Source: CAVSRC01 sp963830205 (GTDB lineage: Bacteria > Pseudomonadota > Alphaproteobacteria > Rhizobiales > Kaistiaceae). From it: a stretch of 64,000 bases of DNA. The notes under the pieces are model-generated. The model was given only the letters and a program-made list of their open reading frames with translations. It was not told the DNA's origin and made no database searches. The stretch is from NCBI GenBank assembly GCA_963830205.1, contig CAWHLP010000041.1:248001-312000 (forward strand). Reading direction: 5' to 3'. The translations under genes and the position numbers were made by a program. Positions 35,957 through 46,391 of the stretch are shown here, piece by piece. Within the stretch, counting starts at the first letter, position 1; each line of letters begins with the position of its first letter.

Positions 35957-37723
35957 TCAATCCTGCAATCCGGCCTTCGCAGGCCCCGAGGCAATCCTCT
36001 CCACGTCCGCAGGATTACGGATCGGTATGCGAGAAAGATGCTCGAAGAAAGAGAATGTCGGGTTGGCCTTCTTCATATCGTCCCAGACCTGCCGCGCCTC
36101 GTCGACACGGCCAAGGTGACCAAGCGCAGCGGCTAACATGCCTCGACTTACGTCGGTTTGAGGAAACAGCAGAATGCGCTCCTTGAATATGGTCGCCGCG
36201 GTCTCGTAATTTCCGAGCATCAGGTGGGCCAAACCAAGATAGTGCAGGTATTGCTGACTGAAGCCGGGGTCGAGCCGCATGGCGCGCTCGATGTCGGGGA
36301 TGGCAGCCTCGGGATGACCACTGAATGCGGCGCCAGCGCCACGAATGTTCAATGCGAGAGCATAGTTGGGATTGAGCGCCAAGGCCTCATCGATGGCAGA
36401 CTGCGCCCGCTGGTCGTCCTTCAGGTGGCGCGCTGAAATCGACGCGACTGCGTATCCATAGGGATCATTTGGGTCTAGCGCGATTGCTTTCGTGGCCAAC
36501 TCATAGGCACGGCGCATCGAACCATCCGGGTCACCCGTCCAGCGATTGGAGTAGTCAAAAAGGTAGGCGAACGCCAAGCCGGCGTGCGCTTGAGCATAGC
36601 CAGGGTCGAGGCTGATTGCGCGTTCAAAGAGTTGCACCGATTGCTCGAAAGTCGTTCGGTCTACGCTCGACGCCTGAATCAATTCGCGCGCCTTCAGGAA
36701 TAGATCGTGCGCTTCAAGACTGCTGGTGGGCGTGTTGGTGATCCGCGCCTCTTCGCTTGGCGTGAGCTTAACCTTGAGAGCCTCGACGATCTGCTGGGTC
36801 ACCTCGTCCTGAACGGCGAAGATGTCGGTCAAATCTCGGTCGAAACGGTCCGCCCACACGTGGCCGCCGGTGGCCGCATCGATCAGCTGCGCCGTGATCC
36901 GCACGCGGTTGCCAGCGCGGCGGATCGAGCCCTCCAGCACCGAGCGTACGCCGAGCTCGCGCCCGACGATGCGTATGTCGGGGCTCTTGCCTTTGTATCC
37001 GAAACTCGAATTGCGAGCGATCACCATCAACCCGGCGACTTTGGACAGATCGGTGATGATGTCCTCAGTGATACCGTCGGAGAAATATTCCTGCTCAGGA
37101 TCGCCGGACATGTTGTTGAAGGGCAGAACCGCGATAGAGGGCGGCTCAGGCTGCGCCTTTTCTGATGGCGACGCTGTCACCGCGGGCTGAGGGACAACCG
37201 GGTCGCCGTCAGGGTGCCACTTCCACACCCGAATTGGCCGGTCGATGTTCTTGACGGAAACCTCGCCGCCATCCTTGAAGGCAACGGCAATCCGGTTGCC
37301 GACGCTCTCGTTGACGATGGAGGAAACGCAGATGCCGCCGGGCTCGGCCAACGGCTCCAGACGCGCGGCGATGTTGACGCCGTCACCGTAGATGTCGTCG
37401 CCGTCAATGATAACGTCGCCAAGGTTGACGCCGATCCTGAGCTTGATGCCCGCCGGTTTTGTTTCGGCCTTGACGGCGCGCTGGATGGCGAGAGCGCAAT
37501 TGACCGCATCGACGACGCTGGCGAACTCCACCAGCGTGCCGTCGCCAATCAGCTTGACCACTCTGCCGTTGTGCTGGGCAACGGCCGGATCAAAAACCGC
37601 CTCGCGATGGTGTTTCAGCAGCGACAGAGTACCCGCCTCGTCGGCGCCCATCATCCTGGAATAGCCGACCACGTCGGCCGCAAGGATCGCTGAAAGCCTA
37701 CGACTGGTGTGCGCCTCAACCAT
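35957..37723 (-). CDS. Adenylate/guanylate cyclase with TolB-like and TPR domains
   Basis: This 588-aa cytoplasmic protein starts with a class III cyclase domain (residues 8-165): LSAILAADVVGYSRMM with the metal aspartate D17, then KLIGDGTLVEF and GDDIYGDGVNIAARLE. Residues 195-310 form the TolB/FlgO-like segment often fused to such cyclases (IAVLPFNNMSGDPEQEYFSDGITEDII). TPR repeats fill about 340-560. The family is greatly expanded in Hyphomicrobiales. It probably makes cAMP in response to a protein partner held by the TPRs. GC is lower than the neighbours, and decayed repeats flank the region, suggesting an accessory gene. Confidence 0.9.
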   Translation of the reverse strand: MVEAHTSRRLSAILAADVVGYSRMMGADEAGTLSLLKHHREAVFDPAVAQHNGRVVKLIGDGTLVEFASVVDAVNCALAIQRAVKAETKPAGIKLRIGVNLGDVIIDGDDIYGDGVNIAARLEPLAEPGGICVSSIVNESVGNRIAVAFKDGGEVSVKNIDRPIRVWKWHPDGDPVVPQPAVTASPSEKAQPEPPSIAVLPFNNMSGDPEQEYFSDGITEDIITDLSKVAGLMVIARNSSFGYKGKSPDIRIVGRELGVRSVLEGSIRRAGNRVRITAQLIDAATGGHVWADRFDRDLTDIFAVQDEVTQQIVEALKVKLTPSEEARITNTPTSSLEAHDLFLKARELIQASSVDRTTFEQSVQLFERAISLDPGYAQAHAGLAFAYLFDYSNRWTGDPDGSMRRAYELATKAIALDPNDPYGYAVASISARHLKDDQRAQSAIDEALALNPNYALALNIRGAGAAFSGHPEAAIPDIERAMRLDPGFSQQYLHYLGLAHLMLGNYETAATIFKERILLFPQTDVSRGMLAAALGHLGRVDEARQVWDDMKKANPTFSFFEHLSRIPIRNPADVERIASGPAKAGLQD

Positions 37724-37782
37724 CTGCGAGTTCTAGTGCTTCGTCACCCATCACGCTAGCTGGTTGCGACGGTGCCCGCCGG

Positions 37783-38496
37783 CTACGGTGCCGAGCCGGT
37801 TTGGGATATCGCGCGCTCCTTGGGTTGCGCGGGTGCGGTTGCCGCCTCGATTCGCTCCGCGACCAGTTCCTGGAGTTGCCAGAGCCGTCGGTCGTGTATG
37901 CCGAGCCCTTCCAGATGCTCGACAGTATTGCGAAGGTATTCGGCCATCGACCCCCACATGCCCACCGCCTTGGCCAGCACCTCGGCCACCGCCTCCGACG
38001 ACAGGCCGCCGACGTATCTCGGATTCTTGCGATCGACAACGAAAGCAAAGGCCCGGATCGTTCCGTCCTCCGTCCTGAGGTTCAACCAACGCAAGGGGAA
38101 CGGGGGCTCGCGGTGGATAAGCTTGTCGAGATTAAATTCCAGCGCATCGGCCGGCAGGCGGAAGGCAACTCCTTTGCATTGGCCACCACGATCCAGCGAC
38201 AGCATCAGCCCGGGCGCATCCTTGTTGCCGCGAAAGCGTATGTCCCAGCCCAGGCAGAAGGCGCGGTGCCAACCGTGAGCGAGGGCCACTCGCCGCTCGA
38301 CGACGTCGCAAGCCGGCTTCCATATGAGCGAACCGAAAGCGAAGAACCACACAGCGTTGCGCGCGGAAATCTCGCGCATAATGGCGCTCCGGGCCGCGAT
38401 GATCTGCTCGGCGCTCGGTTCTGCCATTCCCGGTAACGGTCCCGGATCGGCGATCTCCCGCGATACGCGCGCCACCAACTCTGGTGTGAGGCGCAT
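37783..38496 (-). CDS. Gamma-glutamylcyclotransferase, ChaC-like
   Basis: This 237-aa protein (from the ATG at 38496, MRLTPELV) has the ChaC fold entry motif FAFGSLIWKP, then RVALAHGWHRAFCLG and PGLMLSLDRGGQCKGVAFRLP. These fit glutathione-specific gamma-glutamylcyclotransferases, which release 5-oxoproline and Cys-Gly. The C-terminal half (NPRYVGGLS, VGMWGSMAEYLRNTVEHLEGLGIHD) is the usual family end. The frame extends upstream to 38607, but those residues are arginine-rich and doubtful. The start of the neighbouring cyclase (37723) is 60 bases downstream on the same strand. Confidence 0.88.
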   Translation of the reverse strand: MRLTPELVARVSREIADPGPLPGMAEPSAEQIIAARSAIMREISARNAVWFFAFGSLIWKPACDVVERRVALAHGWHRAFCLGWDIRFRGNKDAPGLMLSLDRGGQCKGVAFRLPADALEFNLDKLIHREPPFPLRWLNLRTEDGTIRAFAFVVDRKNPRYVGGLSSEAVAEVLAKAVGMWGSMAEYLRNTVEHLEGLGIHDRRLWQLQELVAERIEAATAPAQPKERAISQTGSAP

Positions 38497-38686
38497 CCGC
38501 CTGTTGGTCACCACAATACAACTCCCGAGTGGAACAACCGCTGCACGAGCCCGGACCCTACCGCTGACGAGCGATGGTCGTAGCCGGCAGGTTCGCCGAG
38601 CAGCCAAAAAGGTGCAAGGCTTGAACGCGGATGACCTTCATGGCTGACGTCTGCCTTGGGGTCATCAGCGGACCTCGGACGAAGAC
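38497..38686. other. Non-coding stretch next to the truncated duplicate
   Basis: Nothing I recognise. Open frames here on the minus strand (for example 38508-38783) are arginine/serine-rich and look spurious. Together with 38687-38981 it makes a 485-base stretch without an intact gene between the ChaC-like and desaturase genes. Confidence 0.5.
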
Positions 38687-38925
38687 TCGGCTGATGTCCG
38701 CCTTGCCAGCAAGAAGCTGGACATCGCTTGTCCCGGGATCGCGACCACGATCCTGCCAGTGCACGGTTTGACGCTGCCGTCACTCCGTGATGACGAAGGG
38801 CAGCGACATCGTTCCCTTCTTGCCGGTGACGAGATCGCGCAATGTGGTGTCGGCGATGTATTCGCCGGCAGGGATGCCGGTCAGCGTCAGGGTCAGGGTC
38901 GCCATGAATTCGCGAAGCTGCAAGG
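38687..38925 (-). pseudogene. Truncated duplicate of the secreted-protein gene at 40195
   Basis: On the minus strand 38796-38906 reads TLTLTGIPAGEYIADTTLRDLVTGKKGTMSLPFVITE and stop, nearly the same as the last 37 residues of the 40195-40761 protein. The identity continues past the stop (GTCCCGGGATCGCG is shared) and includes a long identical run around 38863-38897. The rest of the gene is missing. The remaining non-coding part of 38497-38981 shows only short spurious ORFs. Confidence 0.7.
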
Positions 38926-38981
38926 TGACGGATAGGGCCGCGCGATCCCGACTTGTTCGTCCGAGACCGCCACGCGGCGCT

Positions 38982-40034
38982 TCACGAAGCCTGGCGGGCC
39001 GTCCGGTTTCGCCTCATGTCGCGGAACGACACCAAACGACGTCGCGCTTCGTCCCAGAGCGTCAGCCGCACGCAACCGAAGCTCTGCCATAACGTCAGCC
39101 GCCCGATGCGCGCGAGTTCCGGATGGTCGCGCAGGACCTCCGGCAGGCGATAATAGGGGATGCGGCTCGCCAGATGGTGGACATGGTGGACGCCGATATT
39201 GCCGGTCAGCCACCTGAGCACCAGCGGCAGGTCGTAGTACGAACTGCCGTAGAGCGCGGCGTCGTGATGCGACCAGTCCTCGTCGCGCTCCCACCGCGTC
39301 TCCTCGAACTGGTGCTGGACGTAGAACAGCCAGACGCCGATCGTGCCGGCGCCCACCGCCAGCGGCAACTGGATGAGCAGAAACGCCTTGATGCCGACCA
39401 GCCAGGCGAGCCCGCCGAAGATCACCACAATGCCGGCATTGGTCGCCATGGTGCTGAGCCAGGGCTGCCAGCCCTTGCCCATCAGACCGATCGGCAGGCG
39501 GTGCTGCAGCAGGAACAGATAGGCCGGCGCCACGCCGAACATGAAGACCGGATGCCGGTAGAGACGGTAGGCAAGCCGCCTCCACCGGCCGAGCGCGAGA
39601 TATTCGCCGACGGTCAGCGTGGTGACGTCGCCAATGCCGCGCTTCTCCAGATTGCCGGCACTGGCGTGGTGGATCGCGTGCGTCCGCCGCCAGTAGTCGT
39701 GCGGCGTCAGCGTGAACACCCCGATGACCCTGCCGACCCAGTCGTTCGCGGCCCGCCCGCGGAAGAAGGCGCCGTGGCTGCAATCGTGCTGGATGATGAA
39801 GAGCCGCACCATGAACCCTGCGGCGGGCACCGCCAGGATCAGACTCAGCCACCAAAGGCCGGTCAGCTGCGAGGCCCACATGGTGGCCCATACCGCCATC
39901 AGCGGAAACGCCGTGAGGCCGATTTCGAAGAGGCTGCGGGTCGGATTCGGGTCGCGATAGCGCGCCAGAACACGTGGCCAGTTGCCGCCGCCGGCGGTCG
40001 GCGGCGAGGCCGCGGTGTCGATCATGGCGGCCAT
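38982..40034 (-). CDS. Membrane fatty acid desaturase
   Basis: This is a di-iron membrane desaturase of about 350 aa. All three histidine boxes are present: HDCSH, HAIHHASAG and HVHHL. Hydrophobic helix pairs flank them (LFEIGLTAFPLMAVWATMW, AYLFLLQHRL, WLVGIKAFLLIQLPLAVGAG). It resembles the acyl-lipid delta-12/omega-type bacterial desaturases; regiochemistry is not readable. Start choice lies among ATGs at 40034, 40025 and 40139; the longer form adds residues unlike the family. It sits between the truncated and the intact copy of the secreted-protein gene. Confidence 0.88.
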   Translation of the reverse strand: MAAMIDTAASPPTAGGGNWPRVLARYRDPNPTRSLFEIGLTAFPLMAVWATMWASQLTGLWWLSLILAVPAAGFMVRLFIIQHDCSHGAFFRGRAANDWVGRVIGVFTLTPHDYWRRTHAIHHASAGNLEKRGIGDVTTLTVGEYLALGRWRRLAYRLYRHPVFMFGVAPAYLFLLQHRLPIGLMGKGWQPWLSTMATNAGIVVIFGGLAWLVGIKAFLLIQLPLAVGAGTIGVWLFYVQHQFEETRWERDEDWSHHDAALYGSSYYDLPLVLRWLTGNIGVHHVHHLASRIPYYRLPEVLRDHPELARIGRLTLWQSFGCVRLTLWDEARRRLVSFRDMRRNRTARQAS

Positions 40035-40194
40035 ACTAGCCGCATTCGAGCGGAATTGCGCCCCGAAATCGCCCGGTGGGCGATTCGGCCACGCGTGGAA
40101 CGCATGAGCTCTCTGTGCCCGCACGTGCTCGGGCGGCAACCGGGCCGTCCCGGGATCGCGGCCATCCCGTCAATGTACGGCCTGGCGCTGCCCG

Positions 40195-40761
40195 TCACTC
40201 CTTGATGACGAAAGGCAGGGACATGGTTCCCGTCTTGCCGGTGACCTGATCGCGGAAGGTCGTGTCGGCGACATATTCGCCGGCAGGGATGCCGGTCAGC
40301 GTCAGGGTGATGGTGGCGATGAACTCACGGTTGCGCTCGCGGCTGGCGATGGCGAGCTTCTGGAAGTCCGGCTGGCTGAGGAGGACTTCACCGTCCTTCG
40401 ACTTGATCGCCAGATCGGCGCGAAGGTCCGTCTGCCAGATGTCGCCGGACTTGGCCCAGCCGAAGCCGACCGGCTCGGCATAGACGATCATCTGGTCGCC
40501 GGCGGCGTAGACGTTGGTCTCGCGTGGATTGTAGGCGCCGTAGCCGTTGGGCGGGCCCGCCACCCACAGAGCGCGGCGGAAGGTCAGCGGCGCTGCCTGC
40601 CAGAGGGTGCCGGCGGCTTCGTCGAGCGCGGCGATGGCTTCAATGAACTTGCCTTGATCGGCCAAGGTCTGGGCTTCGGTTGCCTTGGCGACCACGTCGG
40701 CGGCCGACGCAGGGACGGCAAAAGCGACGGCCAACATCATCCCAAACAATGCCCGGCGCAT
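40195..40761 (-). CDS. Secreted protein of unknown function
   Basis: This 188-aa protein has a signal peptide (RRALFGMMLAVAFAVPASAA). The mature domain contains FRRALWVAGPPNGYGAYNPRETNVYAAGDQMIVYAEPVGFGWA and ends with a beta-rich TLTLTGIPAGEYVADTTFRDQVTGKTGTMSLPFVIKE. I recognise it only as a periplasmic protein type recurrent in Hyphomicrobiales. GGAGGA is 7 bases before the ATG at 40761, which decides the start over 40782. Two degenerate partial copies of its 3' end lie at 38687 and 35714. Confidence 0.8.
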   Translation of the reverse strand: MRRALFGMMLAVAFAVPASAADVVAKATEAQTLADQGKFIEAIAALDEAAGTLWQAAPLTFRRALWVAGPPNGYGAYNPRETNVYAAGDQMIVYAEPVGFGWAKSGDIWQTDLRADLAIKSKDGEVLLSQPDFQKLAIASRERNREFIATITLTLTGIPAGEYVADTTFRDQVTGKTGTMSLPFVIKE

Positions 40762-40913
40762 GGTTTGTCCTCCGATGAGCACGACTTCCCCCGAGCCGGA
40801 TTCTGATCACGCCTCAGGCCGCGTGCCAAGCGCCGGATCAAGCTGTTTTGCCGCAAGGGCGCAGCCCGGTGCCGGGGCGATAATGCGCGCAAGACAGCAG
40901 GGAGAAATGTCCC

Positions 40914-41105
40914 ATGAAGCTGCTTGATGTGCTGGCCAAGCTCGGCATCCTGCGTTTCGGTACCAAGGCGGCCGTCTACCGCTCCGGCACCGAACGCCCG
41001 GCCGAACTGATGATGGATGATGTGCTCAACGCCGATCGCGACCTGACGACCAAGCAGGACATCGCCAGGGCGGCCGCGGCGCTGAGCGTCAAGAAGAAGC
41101 ATTGA
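40914..41105 (+). CDS. Small conserved-looking protein, 63 aa (unrecognised)
   Basis: The ORF encodes MKLLDVLAKLGILRFGTKAAV and then a charged helix rich in alanine, aspartate and lysine ending VKKKH. An AGGGAGAAA ribosome site is about 9 bases before the ATG. Codon use is like the neighbours, with high GC in third positions. No membrane segment or known motif is seen. It is convergent with phaC, 42 bases away. Function unknown. Confidence 0.6.
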   Translation: MKLLDVLAKLGILRFGTKAAVYRSGTERPAELMMDDVLNADRDLTTKQDIARAAAALSVKKKH

Positions 41106-41147
41106 AGGGCGCAACGCCGACGCGCGCAGCGTCACCTGTGAGCGGCA

Positions 41148-42956
41148 CTACGCCCTGACACGGACGTAGCTGCCGGGCGCGTCCTCGATGGGCTTGTATT
41201 TGCGGTTGCCGATCTTGCGGGCCGGAACGCGCGCCTTGTCGAGCTTCTCGATCCAGCTCTGCCAGTGCGGCCACCACGAGCCCGGATGCTCCTTGGCCTT
41301 GGCGGTCCATGCGTCGAAGTCGCCCTTCGGCCTGGGGCCGGTCCAATACTGGTACTTGTCGCGCGCCGGCGGGTTGACGACGCCGGCGATATGGCCGGAG
41401 CCGGCGAGCACGTAGGTGACCTTGCCGCCGAACAGGGTGGCGCCGATGAACACCGAGCCGGGCGGGGCGATGTGGTCCTCGCGGGTGGCAAGCGTGAACA
41501 CCGGGATCGTGACCTTGTGGAGATCGAGGGTGACGCCGGCGATCTCCATCGTGCCCTTGGCCAGCTTGTTGTCGAGGTAGCAGTTGCGCAGATAGAAGGA
41601 ATGGTTGGCCGCCGGCATGCGCGTCGTGTCGGAATTCCAGTAGAGCAGGTCGAAGGGCGCCGGCGGCTGGCCCATGAAGTAGTTGGTGATCACATAGGGC
41701 CAGATGAGGTCGTTGGGCTTCAGCATGTTGAAGGCGGCGTGCATGTTGCGGCCTTCGAGATAGCCGCGCACGTCCATCGTCTTCTCGACCGCGGCGACCT
41801 GCTCCTCGTCGACGAAGACCTTGAGGTCGCCGGCCTCGGAGAAATCGACCTGGGTGGCGAACAGCGTCGCCGAGGCGATGCGTTCGTCGCCGGTGGCCGC
41901 AGCATAGGCGAGCGCGACCGACAAGAGCGTGCCGCCGACGCAGTAGCCGGCCGCGTTGACCTGGCGCTGGCCGGTGACCGCGCCGATCACGTCGAGGGAC
42001 TCGAAGATGCCCTGGCGCATGTAGTCGGCAAAGCCCTTCTTCGCCTGATTGCGGTCGGGATTGACCCAGGAGATGACGAAGACGGTGTGGCCCGCCTCGA
42101 CGCACCAGCGGATGAAGGATTTCTCGGCAGTCAGGTCGAGGATGTAGAACTTGTTGATCCACGGCGGGACGATGAGCAGCGGGCGCTTGAGCACGGTGGC
42201 GGTCGTCGCCTGGTACTGGATGAGCTGGCAGACATCGTTCTGGTGGATCACCTTGCCGGGGGTCACCGCCAGGTTCTCGCCGAGCTTGAACTTGGCGGTG
42301 TCCGACTGGCGGATCTTGAGGTCGCCGTGACCGGCCTTGATGTCCTCGGCCAGCATCTGCATGCCGCGCACCAGATTGTCGGCGTCGCTGGCCAGCGTCT
42401 GGCGCAGGATCTCGGGGTTGGTGAGGACGAAGTTTGACGGGGAGAGGGCGCTGGCGATCTGCTTGACGTAGAAGGCCGCCTTCTGCCGGGTGTGGGCATC
42501 GAGCCCCGCGGCCTCGGCCGCCATTGCCTCGGCCCAGCGGCTGGTGATCAGGTAGAACTGCTTGATGAAGTCGAAGAACTGGTTGGAGCGCCATGCCGGG
42601 TCGGCGAAGCGCTTGTCGCGCGCCTCCGGTTCGGCCGTCGCCGGCGCCGTCTCGCCCATCATCCGCTTGAGGCTCGAGGCCCACAGGTCGAGATAGCCCA
42701 TCAGCAGCCGGTTCTGCGCCTGCGCCGCCCGCTCAGGCTCGCCCATCCAGTATTCGCCGATCTTTGAGAGCGTGCGCACCGCGTCCATGACGAAACCGTC
42801 GACCGTGTCGGCGGTCTTGCCCTCTTCGCGTGGCCTCAGATAGGCGGCGGCGGCCTTGCCGGCCTCCTCCATCATGCGCGCCAGGTTGCGGGCGAAGACC
42901 TCGGGATTGTTGATCCCGGTCGCCGATGCGGCATCCTTGTGGTCGGTCTCCGCCAT
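41148..42956 (-). CDS. phaC: Class I poly(R)-hydroxyalkanoate synthase
   Basis: This enzyme polymerises (R)-3-hydroxyacyl-CoA on the surface of storage granules. The protein is 602 aa. The lipase-like box GYCVGG has the catalytic cysteine C339, and the triad is completed by D494 (TREDHIAPP) and H522 (GSGHIAGV). The PhaC_N domain covers about residues 100-270, and WRSNQFFDFIKQFYL is typical of the class I branch. No phaA, phaB or phasin gene is in the window, so the pathway genes are elsewhere. Confidence 0.97.
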   Translation of the reverse strand: MAETDHKDAASATGINNPEVFARNLARMMEEAGKAAAAYLRPREEGKTADTVDGFVMDAVRTLSKIGEYWMGEPERAAQAQNRLLMGYLDLWASSLKRMMGETAPATAEPEARDKRFADPAWRSNQFFDFIKQFYLITSRWAEAMAAEAAGLDAHTRQKAAFYVKQIASALSPSNFVLTNPEILRQTLASDADNLVRGMQMLAEDIKAGHGDLKIRQSDTAKFKLGENLAVTPGKVIHQNDVCQLIQYQATTATVLKRPLLIVPPWINKFYILDLTAEKSFIRWCVEAGHTVFVISWVNPDRNQAKKGFADYMRQGIFESLDVIGAVTGQRQVNAAGYCVGGTLLSVALAYAAATGDERIASATLFATQVDFSEAGDLKVFVDEEQVAAVEKTMDVRGYLEGRNMHAAFNMLKPNDLIWPYVITNYFMGQPPAPFDLLYWNSDTTRMPAANHSFYLRNCYLDNKLAKGTMEIAGVTLDLHKVTIPVFTLATREDHIAPPGSVFIGATLFGGKVTYVLAGSGHIAGVVNPPARDKYQYWTGPRPKGDFDAWTAKAKEHPGSWWPHWQSWIEKLDKARVPARKIGNRKYKPIEDAPGSYVRVRA

Positions 42957-43080
42957 GGTCGTTCCGCTGTTGTGGGCGACAAAGAGCGTTAGCCTATCGC
43001 CCGCTTTTTCGACATAATATGGTGCTAGTTAACGGCGGGCTCACGGAAATAGCACCCCTTTGCGTACCAGGTTGTTCAGT

Positions 43081-43644
43081 ATGAATTCAGCGGTTTGGCG
43101 GCACGCAAGCCCGCCACCGGCCACGTTTTTGCGGCGCCTGGCAGCGGCAGCGGCGATCATCGGACTGGGGCTTGCCGCCTCCGGCTGCGCCCAGTCGATG
43201 AGCGAATTCGCCCGCAATGCCGACACGCCGTCCCCGGTCGCCTTGACGCCCGGCGACGCGCAGACGGCGGGCGTGGCCAGGCCGGCCATTCTGGTCGACG
43301 AGAGGACCGTTCCGGCAGAGGCGCCCCGCACGACGGCGCCGATGGCGATTGCGCCGGCGGCACGCGCAACACCCGAGGTCGCCGCGGTCGATCCCTCCGA
43401 CCCGGGAATCGCCCCTGCCGCCACGAACCTCAACCGGATACCCGAGCAGCCGAAGGCCAAGCTTCTGACGGCCGACGAGAAGGCCAAGGTGATCGCCGAG
43501 CTGGAGGCCATGGCCAAGAAGCAGAGCGCCCAGCTGGACAAGGACAAGACAAGGACAAGGACAAGAAAGCCGCCTGCGCGGCCGATAATCTGGATCCGGC
43601 CCAGCGAGTCGCCAGTGCAACTGGCGACGGAGGGTGCTAGATAG
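43081..43644 (+). CDS. Lipoprotein of unknown function, with a frameshift in a hexamer repeat
   Basis: A signal peptide (RRLAAAAAIIGLGLAASGC) ends in a lipobox, and the mature part is rich in alanine, proline and threonine. A charged helix follows (LLTADEKAKVIAELEAMAKKQSAQLDKDK), then a run of the hexamer GACAAG at 43537-43565. The third of five units lacks its G (acaag at 43549-43553). The literal frame then reads TRTRTRKPP to 43644. With the missing G restored it would read DKDKDKK, then KAACAADNLDPAQR, and stop at 43640, giving 186 aa. The ATG at 43081 is preferred; a TTG at 43060 is also open. Function unknown. Confidence 0.65.
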   Translation: MNSAVWRHASPPPATFLRRLAAAAAIIGLGLAASGCAQSMSEFARNADTPSPVALTPGDAQTAGVARPAILVDERTVPAEAPRTTAPMAIAPAARATPEVAAVDPSDPGIAPAATNLNRIPEQPKAKLLTADEKAKVIAELEAMAKKQSAQLDKDKTRTRTRKPPARPIIWIRPSESPVQLATEGAR

Positions 43645-43699
43645 CCCCGTCCGGAAAGGCCGGATGACGCTTCGATTCACCGTGGACGGGGCTTGAGCC

Positions 43700-44920
<1,221 letters not shown>

Positions 44921-45017
44921 TTTCGCCGTCCCGGTCCGTTTCGGGCCGGGGCGCGTAGCCGGCGATCGGAGTGAAATCCTTGCGTTCTCATATGGTTGAC
45001 GGCTACCGGCGGGTTCG

Positions 45018-46352
45018 ATGAACGCGCCCCTGCCACCGCTGCGCATCGGCCTGGCCGGACTCGGCACGGTCGGTTCCGCCCTCGTGCGCATCCTCGAGCG
45101 CCACGGCAACGACCTTGCCGTGCGCACCGGGCGGCCGCTGTCGATCGTCGGCGTGTCGGCGCGCAACCGCCACCGGGACCGCGGCTACGACATTTCCGGC
45201 TACGGCTGGTTCGATGACCCGGTGGCGCTGGCGCGCGACCCGGGCAACGACCTCTTCGTCGAACTGATCGGCGGCGCCGACGGCCCCGCCCACGCCTCGA
45301 TCGCGGCGGCGATCAAGGCCGGCAAGCATGTGGTGACCGCCAACAAGGCGCTGCTCGCCGAGCACGGGCTGGAGCTCGCCCACGCCGCCGAGGAGGCCGG
45401 CGTCAGCATCAATTTCGAGGCCGCCGCCGCCGGCGGCATCCCGATCATCAAGACGCTGCGCGAGGCGCTCTCCGGCAACACGGTCAACCGCGTCTACGGC
45501 ATCCTCAACGGCACCTGCAACTACATCCTGACGCGCATGGAGCAGGACGGCCTGTCCTTCGCCGACTGCCTCACGGCGGCGCAGCACCTGGGCTATGCCG
45601 AGGCCGATCCGACCTTCGACATCGAGGGCACCGACACCGCCCACAAGCTGGCGCTGCTGACGGCGCTCGCCTTCGGCACCGAGATCAACGTCGATTCGAT
45701 CTATGTCGAGGGCATCGCGTCGATCACGCCGGCCGACATCGAGGCGGCCAGCGAGCTCGGCTACCGCATCAAGCTGCTCGGCGTCGCCAGCCGCACCGAC
45801 AGCGGCATCGAACAGCGCGTGCATCCGACCATGGTGCCGAAATCTTCGGCGATCGCCCGCGTCGACGGCGTCACCAACGCGGTTGCCGTCGACGCCGATT
45901 TCGTCGGCTCGCTGGTGCTCGCCGGACCGGGGGCAGGGGGCGACGCCACCGCCTCCTCGGTGATGAGCGACATCGCCGACATTGCCCGCGGTGACCGCGT
46001 CGGCACCTTCGGCCGGCCGGCTTCGACGCTGGAACCCTATCGCCGGGCGGGCATCCGCATGCACGAGGGCGGCTACTACATCCGCCTGTCGGTATATGAC
46101 CGGCCGGGCGCCTTTGCCGCCATCGCCGGACGCATGGCGGAGAGCGGCATCTCGCTGGAATCGATCGTCCAGCGGCACCGCAGCGCGCACACCGCGGCGT
46201 CCGAGCATCCGGCGCCCGAAAGCCCGGCGCCGGTCATCCTGATCACCTACGAAACCACGGAGACGGCGATCCGCCAGGCGCTGGACGCCATCAAGGCGGA
46301 CGGCCATGTCCTCGGCGAACCGCAGATGATACGCATAGAGCCCCTGGCCTGA
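45018..46352 (+). CDS. hom: Homoserine dehydrogenase
   Basis: This enzyme reduces aspartate semialdehyde to homoserine, the branch point to threonine and methionine. It has 444 aa with three parts: an NAD(P) domain with GLAGLGTVGSALV at residues 10-22; a catalytic domain with NKALLAEHG, GILNGTCNYILTRM and YAEADPTFDIEGTDTAHKL; and a C-terminal ACT domain starting at about residue 355 (YYIRLSVYDRPGAFAAIAGRM), which in this family gives threonine feedback control. It lies between the aminotransferase and glpX. Confidence 0.97.
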   Translation: MNAPLPPLRIGLAGLGTVGSALVRILERHGNDLAVRTGRPLSIVGVSARNRHRDRGYDISGYGWFDDPVALARDPGNDLFVELIGGADGPAHASIAAAIKAGKHVVTANKALLAEHGLELAHAAEEAGVSINFEAAAAGGIPIIKTLREALSGNTVNRVYGILNGTCNYILTRMEQDGLSFADCLTAAQHLGYAEADPTFDIEGTDTAHKLALLTALAFGTEINVDSIYVEGIASITPADIEAASELGYRIKLLGVASRTDSGIEQRVHPTMVPKSSAIARVDGVTNAVAVDADFVGSLVLAGPGAGGDATASSVMSDIADIARGDRVGTFGRPASTLEPYRRAGIRMHEGGYYIRLSVYDRPGAFAAIAGRMAESGISLESIVQRHRSAHTAASEHPAPESPAPVILITYETTETAIRQALDAIKADGHVLGEPQMIRIEPLA

Positions 46353-46391
46353 GGGGGAAGACGCGCTCAAAGCGCTGAAGCGGAGAGTTTG

